Source of the DNA: Rhynchopus sp. YZ270_cl-10
Lineage: Eukaryota > Euglenozoa > Diplonemea > Diplonemida > Diplonemidae
Reading direction: 5' to 3'
DNA: 64,000 nt
Assembly: GCA_964035575.1 (NCBI GenBank)
Contig: OZ037910.1
Span: 744,001 to 808,000 of the forward strand
A model generated the notes under the pieces. That model was not told the origin of the DNA. It saw nothing but the letters and a program-made list of their open reading frames with translations, and did not search any database. A program made the position numbers and the translations under genes. Within the stretch, counting starts at the first letter, position 1, and the number at the start of each line of letters is the position of its first letter. Positions 30,525-41,292 of the stretch are shown here, piece by piece.

Positions 30525-30649
30525 TTTTTGGTATCTCCCTTTGGGTCAGTACTTCTTCTAGCACCTCTTCAGAGCCAGCAGACACACGCCTGTTGTTCTT
30601 TTTCTTTTTTCCTTTCTTTTTTTTTACACAAAAAACCAACGCCACAAAA

Positions 30650-32918
30650 ATGGAGACAATGATTACACTCACCCACGCAATCCAGAAGGAAACGCTGAAG
30701 GCAGACTGGACCGCCCTGGAGGGGCTGTTCACCACACAACACAGCGACTTTATCAAGAAGAACCCGCAGTGCATTGTTCCTATGCTGGAGGTATTCACAG
30801 TTCCCCCATATCCACTTTTTTTTCTCCCAAACACGTAGTGTATTAAGAAACTAGACAGTGGAGTTCATCCTCGGGTGTCTACACTAATACAACCAAGTTT
30901 TCAAACTAGACAAAAAGAAAGCCAACGTTCAGATCTTGTATAACAGTATTTCCCCTTGATCCCTTTCATCTTGCGCCAAACAGATTTTTACCCCTATTTG
31001 GCGTTCAACGAAAAACACTGTTATATTGTTATCAAGATCAGTTGGCGGATGATATCGTCTAGTTTTTGGTTTCCCCACAAGCCTTCTTCTCCATCACAAC
31101 CCACTCCTTTTTAGCAATTTTTTTTGGGTACGCTGTCACGTGAGGGCTTTGTATTTCAAGCCAACCTTTTTTTGTACCCACTTTCCCTACCGCCACCTTC
31201 CTAGCGGTTTCCCAGCATTCTTTATTTGGTGACATTCTGAAAAATACCAGAAAATTAAATTTCTGCTTCAATTTTTTTTCAAATTAACCCTCACCTTCCC
31301 AACCCTACTACAGAACCTCGCAGTAGGCACACACAGTGCAGGATGGTGCCAGATCCTCTCCAGGGTGCAGTCCTCCAACGCACCCGCCGCATTTCTGGAT
31401 CTTGTAGAGCGGTTCTTTGCGGGGATGGACGTTGCGCAGGTACGTGACGCTGGGACAAAGGACGCACGCCTTGGCGCTGTGAGCCACACCTACACTGAGA
31501 TGTGCATTGCGAGGAAGAAGCCTGGGAGAGGGGTACCCCATTTGGTATGCACCAACTTCCACTCACACCCTCACACCCCCTCCTCCTCCTCCCCTATAGC
31601 TGCATGGACTGCAAAGGCTGCGTCCTTCGACTGATGTGTTGACACCACTGCACTCTGACTACCTCTGCCTATGCCTGCTGCAGAAACAGTACTCTCTCGC
31701 TGCCGACCTTTTGTCTTCTACAATTTATGACGTTGGTGCCAGGTCCTGTGGTACCACACCCCGCGACTTTTTGCTGTTTTACTACTACAGTGGAATGGTG
31801 TATATCGGATTAAAGCAGTTTGAGAAGGCACGGAATGCGTTGGAGACCTGCATATGTTGCCCCGCATCGTGTCTCTCAGCGATTGCGTTGGAGGCATATA
31901 AAAAGCTTCTTTTAGTCAACCTTCTTCTGCATGGGAAAGCGTATTCCTTCACAAAACAATGCCCCTTTGCGGTGTCGAAGATGGTAGGAAAGTATTGCCC
32001 TGGGTATTTGGAGTATGCCTCAGTGTTTGAGTCGGGGGATAGGGCGCAGATGGTGGAGTGTATTGCGCAGTATGAGAATGTGTTTGTGGCCGATAAGAAC
32101 CTAGGGTTGGTGAAGCAGACGAAGTCGCACTACATCAAACAGAGCATCAAAAACCTGACAGCAACATACGAAACGCTGAGTCTTAGTGACATCGCTGACG
32201 CGGTGGGGTTGTCTTCCACTGCAGAGGTCGCGACCCATCTGGAGCAGATGGTGGCCTCGGGCACAGTGTGTGCACGCATCGATGCCACAAAGCAGATGGC
32301 GCACTTCGAAGATGAAGAGGACAACAGCTCCATGTCCTGTGCAATCCTCTCCCATGAGATCAACGCAATAAAGCATCTGACAGAGAGGATGGCAGCTCTG
32401 GACGACAGTCTGAAATGCTCGAAAGGTATTCACTCTTTTTATTTTGCCGCTTTTTCTTGCCAAAAATTGCGAAACTCCTGAGAAAAGACATCATCCCTGA
32501 CAACAAGTTTGTGGAAACCACGCGAAGCTGTTGCTCCGCGATAACCAATATAATCACGGTGACTAAAGCATGAGAGGCTTAGGATCATCTTATAAACATT
32601 TCTTTCTTTTGGTTCTTTTCAGTACGATAAAAGTGAGGTATTATATTGATAGACTATTTCAGGTTGCTGGTAGTGAATATGGTAGGTGATTTCGTCAAAA
32701 TGTCAAAATTTATGATCAATGATTAGTATGTCTTGTGAATGTCTTATAACCTGTTCATAACACAGAATATGCGTTGAAGAAGCTTAGTGACGACCCTGAC
32801 ATGAAGGCAAGGCTGATGGCACAGAAAGTAAAGAAGGTATGCTGGCACCCTTGCTTGGCTTCTCTTAACACAGACACCACAGGGCAACGTTATGGATATG
32901 TTCTCCTTCGTGAAGTGA
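30650..32918 (+). CDS. CSN3: COP9 signalosome subunit 3
   Basis: Five exons: 30650-30790, 31314-31544, 31600-32425, 32766-32836 and 32883-32918, with GTAT donors throughout, giving about 435 residues (human 423). Exon 3 carries the family's landmarks: HSDYLCLCLLQKQYSLA, the FLLFYYYSGMVYIGLKQFEKA block (human CSN3 has [20 protein letters not shown]), LEAYKKLLLVNLLLHGK, NLGLVKQTKSHYIKQSIKNL and the PCI winged-helix stretch TYETLSLSDIADAVGLSS with VCARIDATKQMAHF. CSN3 is a PCI scaffold subunit of the COP9 signalosome, which removes NEDD8 from cullins. The last short exon (GNVMDMFSFVK) is supported by frame and a CACAG acceptor; its acceptor could instead be 9 nt earlier. Introns 1 and 3 hold Hp repeats. 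Confidence 0.93.
30857..31172 (+). repeat. HpB, an inverted-repeat element and HpE inside CSN3 intron 1
   Basis: HpB at 30857-30905 (consensus copy). A small element at about 30931-31041 has inverted ends (GATCTTG...CAAGATC) and an inner hairpin (GCGCCAAA...TTTGGCG). HpE at 31127-31172 has a changed loop (GTACGCTGTCACGTGAGGGC). The Hp copies are sense to the gene. Confidence 0.75.
32505..32605 (+). repeat. HpA repeat, extended, in CSN3 intron 3
   Basis: Carries the leader (GAAGCTGTTGCTCCGCGATA) and core GGTGACTAAAGCATGAGAGG, ending CATCTTATAAAC plus T-rich tail. It is clear evidence that the family occurs within a confirmed intron in sense orientation. Confidence 0.85.
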
Positions 32919-33177
32919 GAAGCGGGGGAAAGATTGCCCAGTGTGGTGGAGCTGCATGTCGTTGGTGTGGGGTGGGTGGGCTCGAGGGGGGGGGGCTCCT
33001 TGCTCCACAACTAAACCCAGTATACTATTCTAGCCTGACTCCATTAAACGTCTTTCATTAAAACAAAAAAAGAGACATTTTTTGTACAATTTAGAATTTT
33101 TTGCATACCGTTCCCATGATCGCGACATCCCTCCCACTCCTGAAACACTCACCCCCAGAATTGCACACAAAGGAATA

Positions 33178-36100
33178 ATGTTGTTAGTTGCGTTTGCCAC
33201 GGCTGTGCTGTGCACGACTGTATTGCCATCCGAGCATGATCATGCTGGCAGTGTAGTAGGCCATAACATGACAGGGAACGTGCACCCTCATGAGGGCCAC
33301 AGGAAGAACACATCGTTTCACCATGAGGACAAGTCTGCTCACTCTGGAGAGAAGAAGGGGCGCAAACCCGAGAACGTGACTGAGCACGAGAAGCGTGAGC
33401 ACAAGGAGCACTCTGAGGAGAAGCCTGAGCACACCCACGAGAAGCGTGAGCACAAGCGCGAGAACGTGACTGAGGAGAAGCCTGACCACGAGAAGAAGGA
33501 GCGTATGGAGCACTCCGAGGAGAAGCCTGAGCACACCCACGAGAAGCGTGAGCACAAGGAACACTCTGAGGAGAAGCCCGAGCACACCCACGAGAAGCGT
33601 GAGCACAAGCGCGAGAACGTGACTGAGGAGAAGCCTGACCACGAGAAGCGTGAGCGCAAGGAGCACTCCGAGGAGAAGCCCGAGCACACCCACGAGAAGC
33701 GTGAGCACAAGGAACACTCTGAGGAGAAGCGTGAGCACAAGGAACACTCTGAGGAGAAGCCCGAGCACACCCACGAGAAGCGTGAGCACAAGGAACACTC
33801 TGAGGAGAAGCCCGAGCACACCCACGAGAAGCGTGAGCACAAGCGCGAGAACGTGACTGAGGAGAAGCCTGACCACGAGAAGCGTGAGCGCAAGGAACAC
33901 TCTGAGGAGAAGCCTGAGCACACCCACGAGAAGCGTGAGCACAAGCGCGAGAACGTGACTGAGGAGAAGCCTGACCACGAGAAGAAGGAGCGTATGGAGC
34001 ACTCCGAGGAGAAGCCTGAGCACGAGAAGCGTGAGCACAAGGAACACTCTGAGGAGAAGCCCGAGCACACCCACGAGAAGCGTGAGCACAAGCGCGAGAA
34101 CGTGACTGAGGAGAAGCCTGACCACGAGAAGCGTGAGCGCAAGGAGCACTCCGAGGAGAAGCCTGAGCACGAGAAGCGTGAGCACAAGGAACACTCTGAG
34201 GAGAAGCCCGAGCACACCCACGAGAAGCGTGAGCACAAGCGCGAGAACGTGACTGAGGAGAAGCCTGACCACGAGAAGCGTGAGCGCAAGGAGCACTCTG
34301 AGGAGAAGCCTGAGCACACCCACGAGAAGCCTGAGCACAAGCGCGAGAACGTGACTGAGGAGAAGCCTGACCACGAGAAGCGTGAGCGCAAGGAACACTC
34401 TGAGGAGAAGCCTGAGCACACCCACGAGAAGCGTGAGCACAAGCGCGAGAACGTGACTGAGGAGAAGCCTGACCACGAGAAGCGTGAGCGCAAGGAACAC
34501 TCTGAGGAGAAGCCTGAGCACACCCACGAGAAGCCTGAGCACAAGCGCGAGAACGTGACTGAGGAGAAGCCTGACCACGAGAAGAAGGAGCGTATGGAGC
34601 ACTCCGAGGAGAAGCCTGAGCACGAGAAGCGTGAGCACAAGGAACACTCTGAGGAGAAGCCCGAGCACACCCACGAGAAGCGTGAGCACAAGGAACACTC
34701 TGAGGAGAAGCGTGAGCACAAGGAACACTCTGAGGAGAAGCCCGAGCACACCCACGAGAAGCGTGAGCACAAGGAACACTCTGAGGAGAAGCCCGAGCAC
34801 ACCCACGAGAAGCGTGAGCACAAGCGCGAGAACGTGACTGAGGAGAAGCCTGACCACGAGAAGCGTGAGCGCAAGGAACACTCTGAGGAGAAGCCTGAGC
34901 ACACCCACGAGAAGCGTGAGCACAAGCGCGAGAACGTGACTGAGGAGAAGCCTGACCACGAGAAGAAGGAGCGTATGGAGCACTCCGAGGAGAAGCCTGA
35001 GCACGAGAAGCGTGAGCACAAGGAACACTCTGAGGAGAAGCCCGAGCACACCCACGAGAAGCGTGAGCACAAGCGCGAGAACGTGACTGAGGAGAAGCCT
35101 GACCACGAGAAGCGTGAGCGCAAGGAGCACTCCGAGGAGAAGCCTGAGCACGAGAAGCGTGAGCACAAGGAACACTCTGAGGAGAAGCCCGAGCACACCC
35201 ACGAGAAGCGTGAGCACAAGCGCGAGAACGTGACTGAGGAGAAGCCTGACCACGAGAAGCGTGAGCGCAAGGAGCACTCTGAGGAGAAGCCTGAGCACAC
35301 CCACGAGAAGCCTGAGCACAAGCGCGAGAACGTGACTGAGGAGAAGCCTGACCACGAGAAGCGTGAGCGCAAGGAACACTCTGAGGAGAAGCCTGAGCAC
35401 ACCCACGAGAAGCGTGAGCACAAGCGCGAGAACGTGACTGAGGAGAAGCCTGACCACGAGAAGCGTGAGCGCAAGGAACACTCTGAGGAGAAGCCTGAGC
35501 ACACCCACGAGAAGCCTGAGCACAAGCGCGAGAACGTGACTGAGGAGAAGCCTGACCACGAGAAGAAGGAGCGTATGGAGCACTCCGAGGAGAAGCCTGA
35601 GCACGAGAAGCGTGAGCACAAGGAACACTCTGAGGAGAAGCCCGAGCACACCCACGAGAAGCGTGAGCACAAGCGCGAGAACGTGACTGAGGAGAAGCCT
35701 GACCACGAGAAGCGTGAGCGCAAGGAGCACTCCGAGGAGAAGCCTGAGCACACCCACGAGAAGCGTGAGCACAAGCGCGAGAACGTGACTGAGGAGAAGC
35801 CTGACCACGAGAAGAAGGAGCGTATGGAGCACTCCGAGGAGAAGCCTGAGCACGAGAAGCGTGAGCACAAGGAACACTCTGAGGAGAAGCCCGAGCACAC
35901 CCACGAGAAGCGTGAGCACAAGCGCGAGAACGTGACTGAGGAGAAGCCTGACCACGAGAAGCGTGAGCACAAGGAACACTCTGAGGAGAAGCCCGAGCAC
36001 ACCCACGAGAAGCGTGAGCACAGGCGCAAGAACGTGACTGAGGAGAACCCTGAAGGCGAGACGCTTCCCGATGAGCAGGCATCTACCGTGCAGTCGCTGA

Positions 36101-36351
36101 AGTCTGCACAGGCGTCCTCCCCTGTTGCTCAGACCGCGGCAGATGTTGCAGATGCGAAGGCTGAGGATGTACCGCAGGGTTCCAGCTCCATTGGAACGTG
36201 GCTCGTCGGACTGGTAGCCGCCCTTGGGGGAATGTGCATGATAGTTGCTGTTGCTGTTGTTGTGAGGCAGAAGCTCGGTAGCTCCCTGCCTGATGATGTC
36301 GAGCTTGCTCGCACTTTCGCTGACGGGGATGATGTCGAGCTTCTTCTTTGA
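33178..36351 (+). CDS. His/Glu/Lys-rich repeat membrane protein
   Basis: One exon, 1057 residues. Starts with a signal peptide (MLLVAFATAVLCTTVLPSE). Residues about 60-960 are tandem units built from EHTHEKREHK, RENVTEEKPDHEKRE and RKEHSEEKP. Each RENVTE gives an N-glycosylation sequon, so dozens may be glycosylated. A membrane span follows near residues 1006-1029 (WLVGLVAALGGMCMIVAVAV), then a short acidic tail ending DDVELLL. This predicts a type I surface or secretory-membrane protein with a very long, charged, His-rich outer part that might bind metal ions or act as a spacer. Arrays also repeat at a higher level, with blocks 981 bp apart nearly identical. Codon use is skewed to GAG, CAC and AAG. 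No family recognised. A CCCCCAG lies 19 nt before the ATG. Confidence 0.88.
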   Translation: MLLVAFATAVLCTTVLPSEHDHAGSVVGHNMTGNVHPHEGHRKNTSFHHEDKSAHSGEKKGRKPENVTEHEKREHKEHSEEKPEHTHEKREHKRENVTEEKPDHEKKERMEHSEEKPEHTHEKREHKEHSEEKPEHTHEKREHKRENVTEEKPDHEKRERKEHSEEKPEHTHEKREHKEHSEEKREHKEHSEEKPEHTHEKREHKEHSEEKPEHTHEKREHKRENVTEEKPDHEKRERKEHSEEKPEHTHEKREHKRENVTEEKPDHEKKERMEHSEEKPEHEKREHKEHSEEKPEHTHEKREHKRENVTEEKPDHEKRERKEHSEEKPEHEKREHKEHSEEKPEHTHEKREHKRENVTEEKPDHEKRERKEHSEEKPEHTHEKPEHKRENVTEEKPDHEKRERKEHSEEKPEHTHEKREHKRENVTEEKPDHEKRERKEHSEEKPEHTHEKPEHKRENVTEEKPDHEKKERMEHSEEKPEHEKREHKEHSEEKPEHTHEKREHKEHSEEKREHKEHSEEKPEHTHEKREHKEHSEEKPEHTHEKREHKRENVTEEKPDHEKRERKEHSEEKPEHTHEKREHKRENVTEEKPDHEKKERMEHSEEKPEHEKREHKEHSEEKPEHTHEKREHKRENVTEEKPDHEKRERKEHSEEKPEHEKREHKEHSEEKPEHTHEKREHKRENVTEEKPDHEKRERKEHSEEKPEHTHEKPEHKRENVTEEKPDHEKRERKEHSEEKPEHTHEKREHKRENVTEEKPDHEKRERKEHSEEKPEHTHEKPEHKRENVTEEKPDHEKKERMEHSEEKPEHEKREHKEHSEEKPEHTHEKREHKRENVTEEKPDHEKRERKEHSEEKPEHTHEKREHKRENVTEEKPDHEKKERMEHSEEKPEHEKREHKEHSEEKPEHTHEKREHKRENVTEEKPDHEKREHKEHSEEKPEHTHEKREHRRKNVTEENPEGETLPDEQASTVQSLKSAQASSPVAQTAADVADAKAEDVPQGSSSIGTWLVGLVAALGGMCMIVAVAVVVRQKLGSSLPDDVELARTFADGDDVELLL

Positions 36352-38137
36352 AGTACTTTTGAACAAGCTTTATTGAACTTTTAATTTTACATACCACCCC
36401 TTTTTTACCCTTATTTTTTATTGAACATAACACATCTGAACAATCGCATTCCTAATTACTTATTATGGTGTGGCTGAACCCAAAAAAAAGGGTATTATTT
36501 AGCAGTTTGTTAGCACTTTGTTAGCATGCATTTTTGGGGGGGTGGTGTATAAAAATTTTTTTCCCCAGGGGAGTTGGAAAAAAATTTTTTTTTTTCGTTG
36601 GTGAGCTTTTTAACGCCGGGATTTGCATTTCCGGAATCCGTCCGGCCAGTGGTGGGGTCAATTCGCCGAAATGGACAAGTTCTCGTTTTTGGTCAATTTC
36701 CACAGTATACACAGTATACCATACAATGCAACGAGGCCGGGTACGCCTGAAAATACTCATATCTGGAAAATATATCTGAGGCGTGCCTGAGGCGTACTCG
36801 GGATTAGTTACGTTTAAGTACGCCTCAGGCACGCCTCAGTATATATCAACGCATACTTGCGTTCCAGGCGCCTGGTGTGGATTTTTTCCCCGCAAAATGG
36901 GCCTCTGATGAATTTCCGGAGGGATCTGAAAAAATTACGGGGTCGGACATTTTTTTTTAGCAAAAAATGCGTGACTTTAAGTTTGTACCAAAATCAGGGG
37001 AAAGTATACTCGGTTTCATATTTCTGCTGATATATAAAATTATTACGCACAGGTCATCACGTTTCTAAGTCATGCCATGTATTTTCCCCACCCCCTGAAA
37101 TGTGCTGAAATCAACTTTCGGTGTCCTGCTGAGAAAATTGCGGGGTCGCAAGATATTTTTAGTGGAAAAATATCATGGTTACTGCCTACAGTAAACTGTC
37201 TCCTAAAAAGAGGCTTCGCAGAAGATGAGTCATACCTCGGTTATGTATAAAAAAGTCCTTTGGTCACCCCATAGTTGTATTTAAATTAGAGCTGTGGTCT
37301 GTGGATGAAAGAGACTTGTGCATGATTTTAGGATCTCGATGGGATCTTTCTAGTGTTGGAGGATCCAGCCTTGCATGAGCCTCTTCCGTCTTGCATCAAG
37401 TTGGGCCGCGAAGGGCCCAGTCGAGAATCACCCCCGAGATTTGTTTCCAATGATTCTTGAACCAATGGAATACCCGAATGTACCACCAAAATATATATCA
37501 TCAGCACCAAAGCTTAGCGAACCTTTTTCATTTTTTCGACTGGCTCGGCCCACAGGCACATTTTTCATCGTGCGACCCCGCATTTAAAAGATTTTGCTAC
37601 CCTGAATCGAAAGCCACAAAATTTGGGGCGAAATACTTTTTTGTTCATGACCAAAATGCTGGTAAGAATATTCTAGAAAACACTTGTGTTTTTAGTCTTT
37701 TAACTTGAGATGTCGCCACCCCCTGTGGCACCATCAGTCCCCTATGTACCCCCTATGTACCCCCTATATCCCCCCTATATCCCCCCTATATCCCCCCCCC
37801 CCGGGGGGTTTTTGACCAAAAACCGGTTTTTTTTTCAGGGTGTAGAAGCTTCGCGCAGCTGAAAAAACGTTTTCTTTGGAAAGATCGGACACTTTTTGGG
37901 GGGTTTACGGCTTCAACGAAGCTGGGACCCCTGGCAGACCCTGATTCCAGGGTGTCGCGAGTACCCCTTTTTGCCTTAGCAAAACACGTGTATCTTAAGG
38001 CTTCTACAGGGTTCTACAGGCAAAACAGGCGTTTTGGCCAAAAACCCGGTTTTTCAGGCAGGTAACCGGGTTTGCGGCTTGGGAAACGTGCCAGCGAGCT
38101 GTGAGAACCATGCATGGGCCACACACGGCACGAGTTG

Positions 38138-38545
38138 CAGCAGCCCACCGTAGGTGGGCTGCGTTTGGTAACCACTCTATACGGTTAACGCGTGTATCGC
38201 ATATACATAGCGTTGTGTGTATCGTATACGAAGACCGTTGTGTGCAACGCATGTGCAGACCGTTCCGTTATCAACCACACGAGCCTGCAAGAGTGTTTCC
38301 GCGGCGCTAGGACGCCGTTGTCGTTGCAGCAGCCCACCGAAGGTGGGCAGCGCTTGGTAACCACTCGTTGCGGTTAACGCGTGCATCGCTTATACAGAGC
38401 GTTGTGTGTATCGTATACGAAGACCGTTGTGTGTAACGCATGTAGAGTAACACACGCGTAAACCGTTCCGTTATCATAACCACACGAACCAGCGAAGTGT
38501 CACAGCGGCGCAGGTGTTGCGTACATGCGATGTCGTTAAACCCGT
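38138..38545. repeat. Tandem duplication of about 190-200 bp
   Basis: Two copies begin GCAGCAGCCCACCG(T/A)AGGTG and continue through GGTAACCACTC, CGGTTAACGCGTG and GTGTATCGTATACGAAGACC. Each has a short hairpin (CCCACCGTAGGTGGG). Confidence 0.85.
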
Positions 38546-38724
38546 AGCATGCTTTATGTGCACACGAACCGGCGAAGTGTTTTCGAGACCGTCACCTAAA
38601 TAAATATACTCAAGCGTGCCTGAGGCGTACTTAAACGTAACTAATCCCGAGTACGCCTCAGGCACGCCTGAGTATTTATTTTCAGGCCTTGGCGAGGCCG
38701 ACTCGGCCTCGTTGCATTGTATGG

Positions 38725-38976
38725 TATACACAGTATACACAGTATACACAGTATACACAGTATACACAGTATACACAGTATACACAGTATACACAGTATA
38801 CACAGTATACACAGTATACACAGTATACACAGTATACACAGTATACACAGTATACACAGTATACACAGTATACACAGTATACACAGTATACACAGTATAC
38901 ACAGTATACACAGTATACACAGTATACACAGTATACACAGTATACACAGTATACACAGTATACACAGTATACACAG
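38725..38976. repeat. 9-bp satellite (TATACACAG)28
   Basis: 28 perfect units. A three-unit remnant with the same flank (GTATACCATACAATGCAACG) lies inverted near 36700-36728 in the same element. Confidence 0.95.
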
Positions 38977-39260
38977 CATACTCAGGGGGAAAACTCACTT
39001 TGTGGGCGCCGCAGGCGCACGGTACGCGTTTTTCGTGATTTTTTCCAGCCCCGTTCTGTGCGTTCTTTTGACTCAGCGAGTCGAATGCGTTCAATGGTGG
39101 GGTCACACATGGGTATGCAAGAGTGGAGGCGCGCCAACAGGGGGAGTGGAAAAACCAAGGTAAAAAAATGTTTTTATACACCACCCCTAAAAAAAGGGTA
39201 TTATTTAGCAGTTTGTTAGCAGTTCTTTAGCAGTGAAATTTGCTGGTTTCAGCCACACCA

Positions 39261-40451
39261 TATTAGCAATGCATCTTGTGGACAGAGTAGTAGTTTGGTC
39301 TTAGGAAGCCTGATCTATGCTCTACATGAGAGGCGCCATTTTCCTAGATGTCGCCACCACTAAAGAACATTGTCTGTGCAGAAGCATTCATCGCGTTGCG
39401 CACTGTAACCGTTGAAGCCACCACAGACACACACCTTGTTTCGTCTTGAGATTGATTTTTTCCTTCTTTTTTTGAGGTACACTGTCCACGAGAGGGCTTT
39501 GTATTTTCAACTCTACATTTTTTTTTCTGACTGTGCTCTTGAGGTACATTCATCTGTTAAGTTGCGGGGTTTGTAGTGCCAGACGTCCCTGAGGCGTTTC
39601 CACCGCGTACCCCCCCTTTTTTTTTGCGAAAAGTTTTGGGAGGTAAATATCCCTTGTCTTGGAAGAAGCTGTTATAGTTTCATTTTCTTGGTCTTTGTAA
39701 TGAGTTACAACACTCATTATCCTCTATGTTGCGTGCTCTTTTTTTTGGTTTATTAGGTGACTAAGCACGAGAGTAGCTTCAGTTCGTCTTACTAAACTTT
39801 TTGTGATCCTTCGAGAAATGCTGCGAGAGTAACCAGTAAAAAAAAAATCAGAATAACTTCGGTAAAGAATCTTTACGAAATCGACCCAGCTATTTTTTTC
39901 ACCCCCCACATCTTTTTTCGTGGACATTAATTTCAAACTTTCATCCGTCTACGTGGGGTGGGGAGGAAAATACCTTCAGTTGTCGAGAGAAAAAATTGAA
40001 AGTGGAGATTGCACAAAACTGTGGCCACACAAACCGAGGCAACTACACTCCAACAATTTATCAAAAAAAAAGAAGAAAAAACTGGTTTGAAAACGTTCGC
40101 ACTATCTCTTATAGGATTTCACGCCACCTTCCCACCTTCCCACCCTCCCCACCCTCAACTGCACAATTTACCATTTGGACCATTCAACAAAACCACCACC
40201 CACCCCATTCATGCTTGGGCAAGGGTATTTTTCGTCCGACTGCACCTTTTTTTATCTTTCAACTCTTAAGTAGGGCTTAAGGACTTAAAGTTTGGGTACA
40301 TTTAGTGCACCCTATTATACCTTCTATTCAGTAGAATAGTTAGTATATGACACAATCTTTCAACTCTTTAAGGTGGCTATCGCTTTGGACCTCTCTTTTT
40401 CCCCCTTTGCTTTCCTATCTATGCAAACGCTGCTTTAAACAAAAAAAAGGC
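39261..40451 (+). repeat. Spacer with HpE, HpC remnant, HpA and long HpB
   Basis: HpE at 39475-39520 (GGTACACTGTCCACGAGAGG); HpC hairpin 2 remnant at 39573-39610 (GTGCCAGACGTCCCTGAGGC); HpA at 39756-39805 (GGTGACTAAGCACGAGAGTA); long-type HpB at 39999-40070 (GTGGAGATTGCACAAAACTG). All sense; no gene seen between them. Confidence 0.7.
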
Positions 40452-40512
40452 TACAAAAGGCTTCGGCCAACTTTGAGTACAGAACTTTGCGAAGTGATTG
40501 TCGAGCCGATGG
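40452..40512 (+). repeat. HpH repeat
   Basis: GGCTTCGGCCAACTTTGAGT, ACAGA, then GTGATTGTCGA. A second copy is at 57975. Confidence 0.55.
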
Positions 40513-41292
40513 CGAGGGAATTAAATTATTGACCCCACACACCCAACTGTTTTCTCTGTCCCTTTCCCTTTTCCTTTCCCCCCTTTTTTTTCCCCGAGGG
40601 TTTTCGTCAACCCACACTGAGCCGAAGAGGCAGAAGGGAGACCTGCAAGCCACACCTCCCTATATCTTTGCACTCTTAGGAAGGAGGGGAAGGATCGGGC
40701 TTGGAGGAGTAGTGTAGTGATTTTTGCTGGGTGTGGGATGGTGTTCGCTTAGGGGGGTTGGATGTGTGGGGATGCACGCCTTTTTGGTATATGGGTTGGG
40801 GGGATCAAGGGTATGGTGGAAAGGGGGTAATGTTGCAGTGGGGGGTGATCGGGGTGAGGGAGATCTGGTGTACAGATAGCGATCCATCGATGAGGTCCCG
40901 AAAGCGCAGCAAAAGCTGCTTTAACAAATTAATTGGGGATCGGGGGGGGATCGGGGGGGATCTTCAGGGTGGTGTTCGATGGGGTTGTGTCCATGAAGCG
41001 CGACCTTCGGGAACATGATTTGCTGAGGGGAGAGACTCAGGGTGACTGCAGACTGTACACATCGTGTACCACAATATGCCCTCCTCACCTACCCCCGCCT
41101 CCGAAGAATTACAGCATAAAACATATCGGCAAAACTAGATCCGTAACTTCGGGTGGACGTGACTCCAAAGGGCATTTGATTGCAGGGTTTGGATGTGGCT
41201 TGCGGTCACTCTGTGGGGGTGTTCACTTCTACTCTATTTTCCAGTCTGTACACATTTCTCTCCTTTTCTCTATCCCCTTTGCCCAATAAAAG
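40513..41292 (+). promoter_or_regulatory. Upstream region of the AGC kinase
   Basis: G/T-rich spacer with GGGGATCGGGG repeats near 40934-40961 and a pyrimidine tract with TTTTCCAG at 41238-41245, 47 nt before the ATG. No further gene seen. Confidence 0.4.
41126..41152 (+). pseudogene. Short LSU rRNA fragment
   Basis: CGGCAAAACTAGATCCGTAA followed by CTTCGGG matches the conserved LSU rRNA stretch CGGCAAAATAGATCCGTAAC/TTCGGG with one extra base. Unlike the fragments at 3945 and 55838 it is on the + strand. It is too short to be functional. Confidence 0.55.

Larger units (their letters stand above)
36466..39260. mobile_element. 2.8-kb T1-family TIR element with satellite
   Basis: Perfect 13-bp inverted ends TGGTGTGGCTGAA (36466) and TTCAGCCACACCA (39248-39260), flanked by TATTA on both sides (36461-36465 and 39261-39265). 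Subterminal blocks GGGTATTATTTAGCAG are also inverted copies. Inside: near-palindromic GCCTGAGGCGTAC blocks at about 36770-36845 and 38600-38680 in opposite orientation, a tandem duplication at 38138-38545 and a 9-bp satellite. No transposase frame. Confidence 0.85.

Noticed and set aside
31635..32481. CSN3 as a separate shorter gene starting at 31636
   Set aside because: Exons before it (30650-30790, 31314-31544) and after it (32766-32836, 32883-32918) join in frame and match CSN3 length.
33149..36366. Three antisense frames of about 900-1060 codons over the repeat protein
   Set aside because: Shadows of the GAG/CAC/AAG repeat array. The sense frame has signal peptide, sequons and membrane span; the antisense products are simple Leu- or Ser-rich repeats.
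38474..39219. Frames encoding YTV, YTQ, HSI or CIL repeats on both strands
   Set aside because: Translation of the 9-bp satellite within a TIR element.
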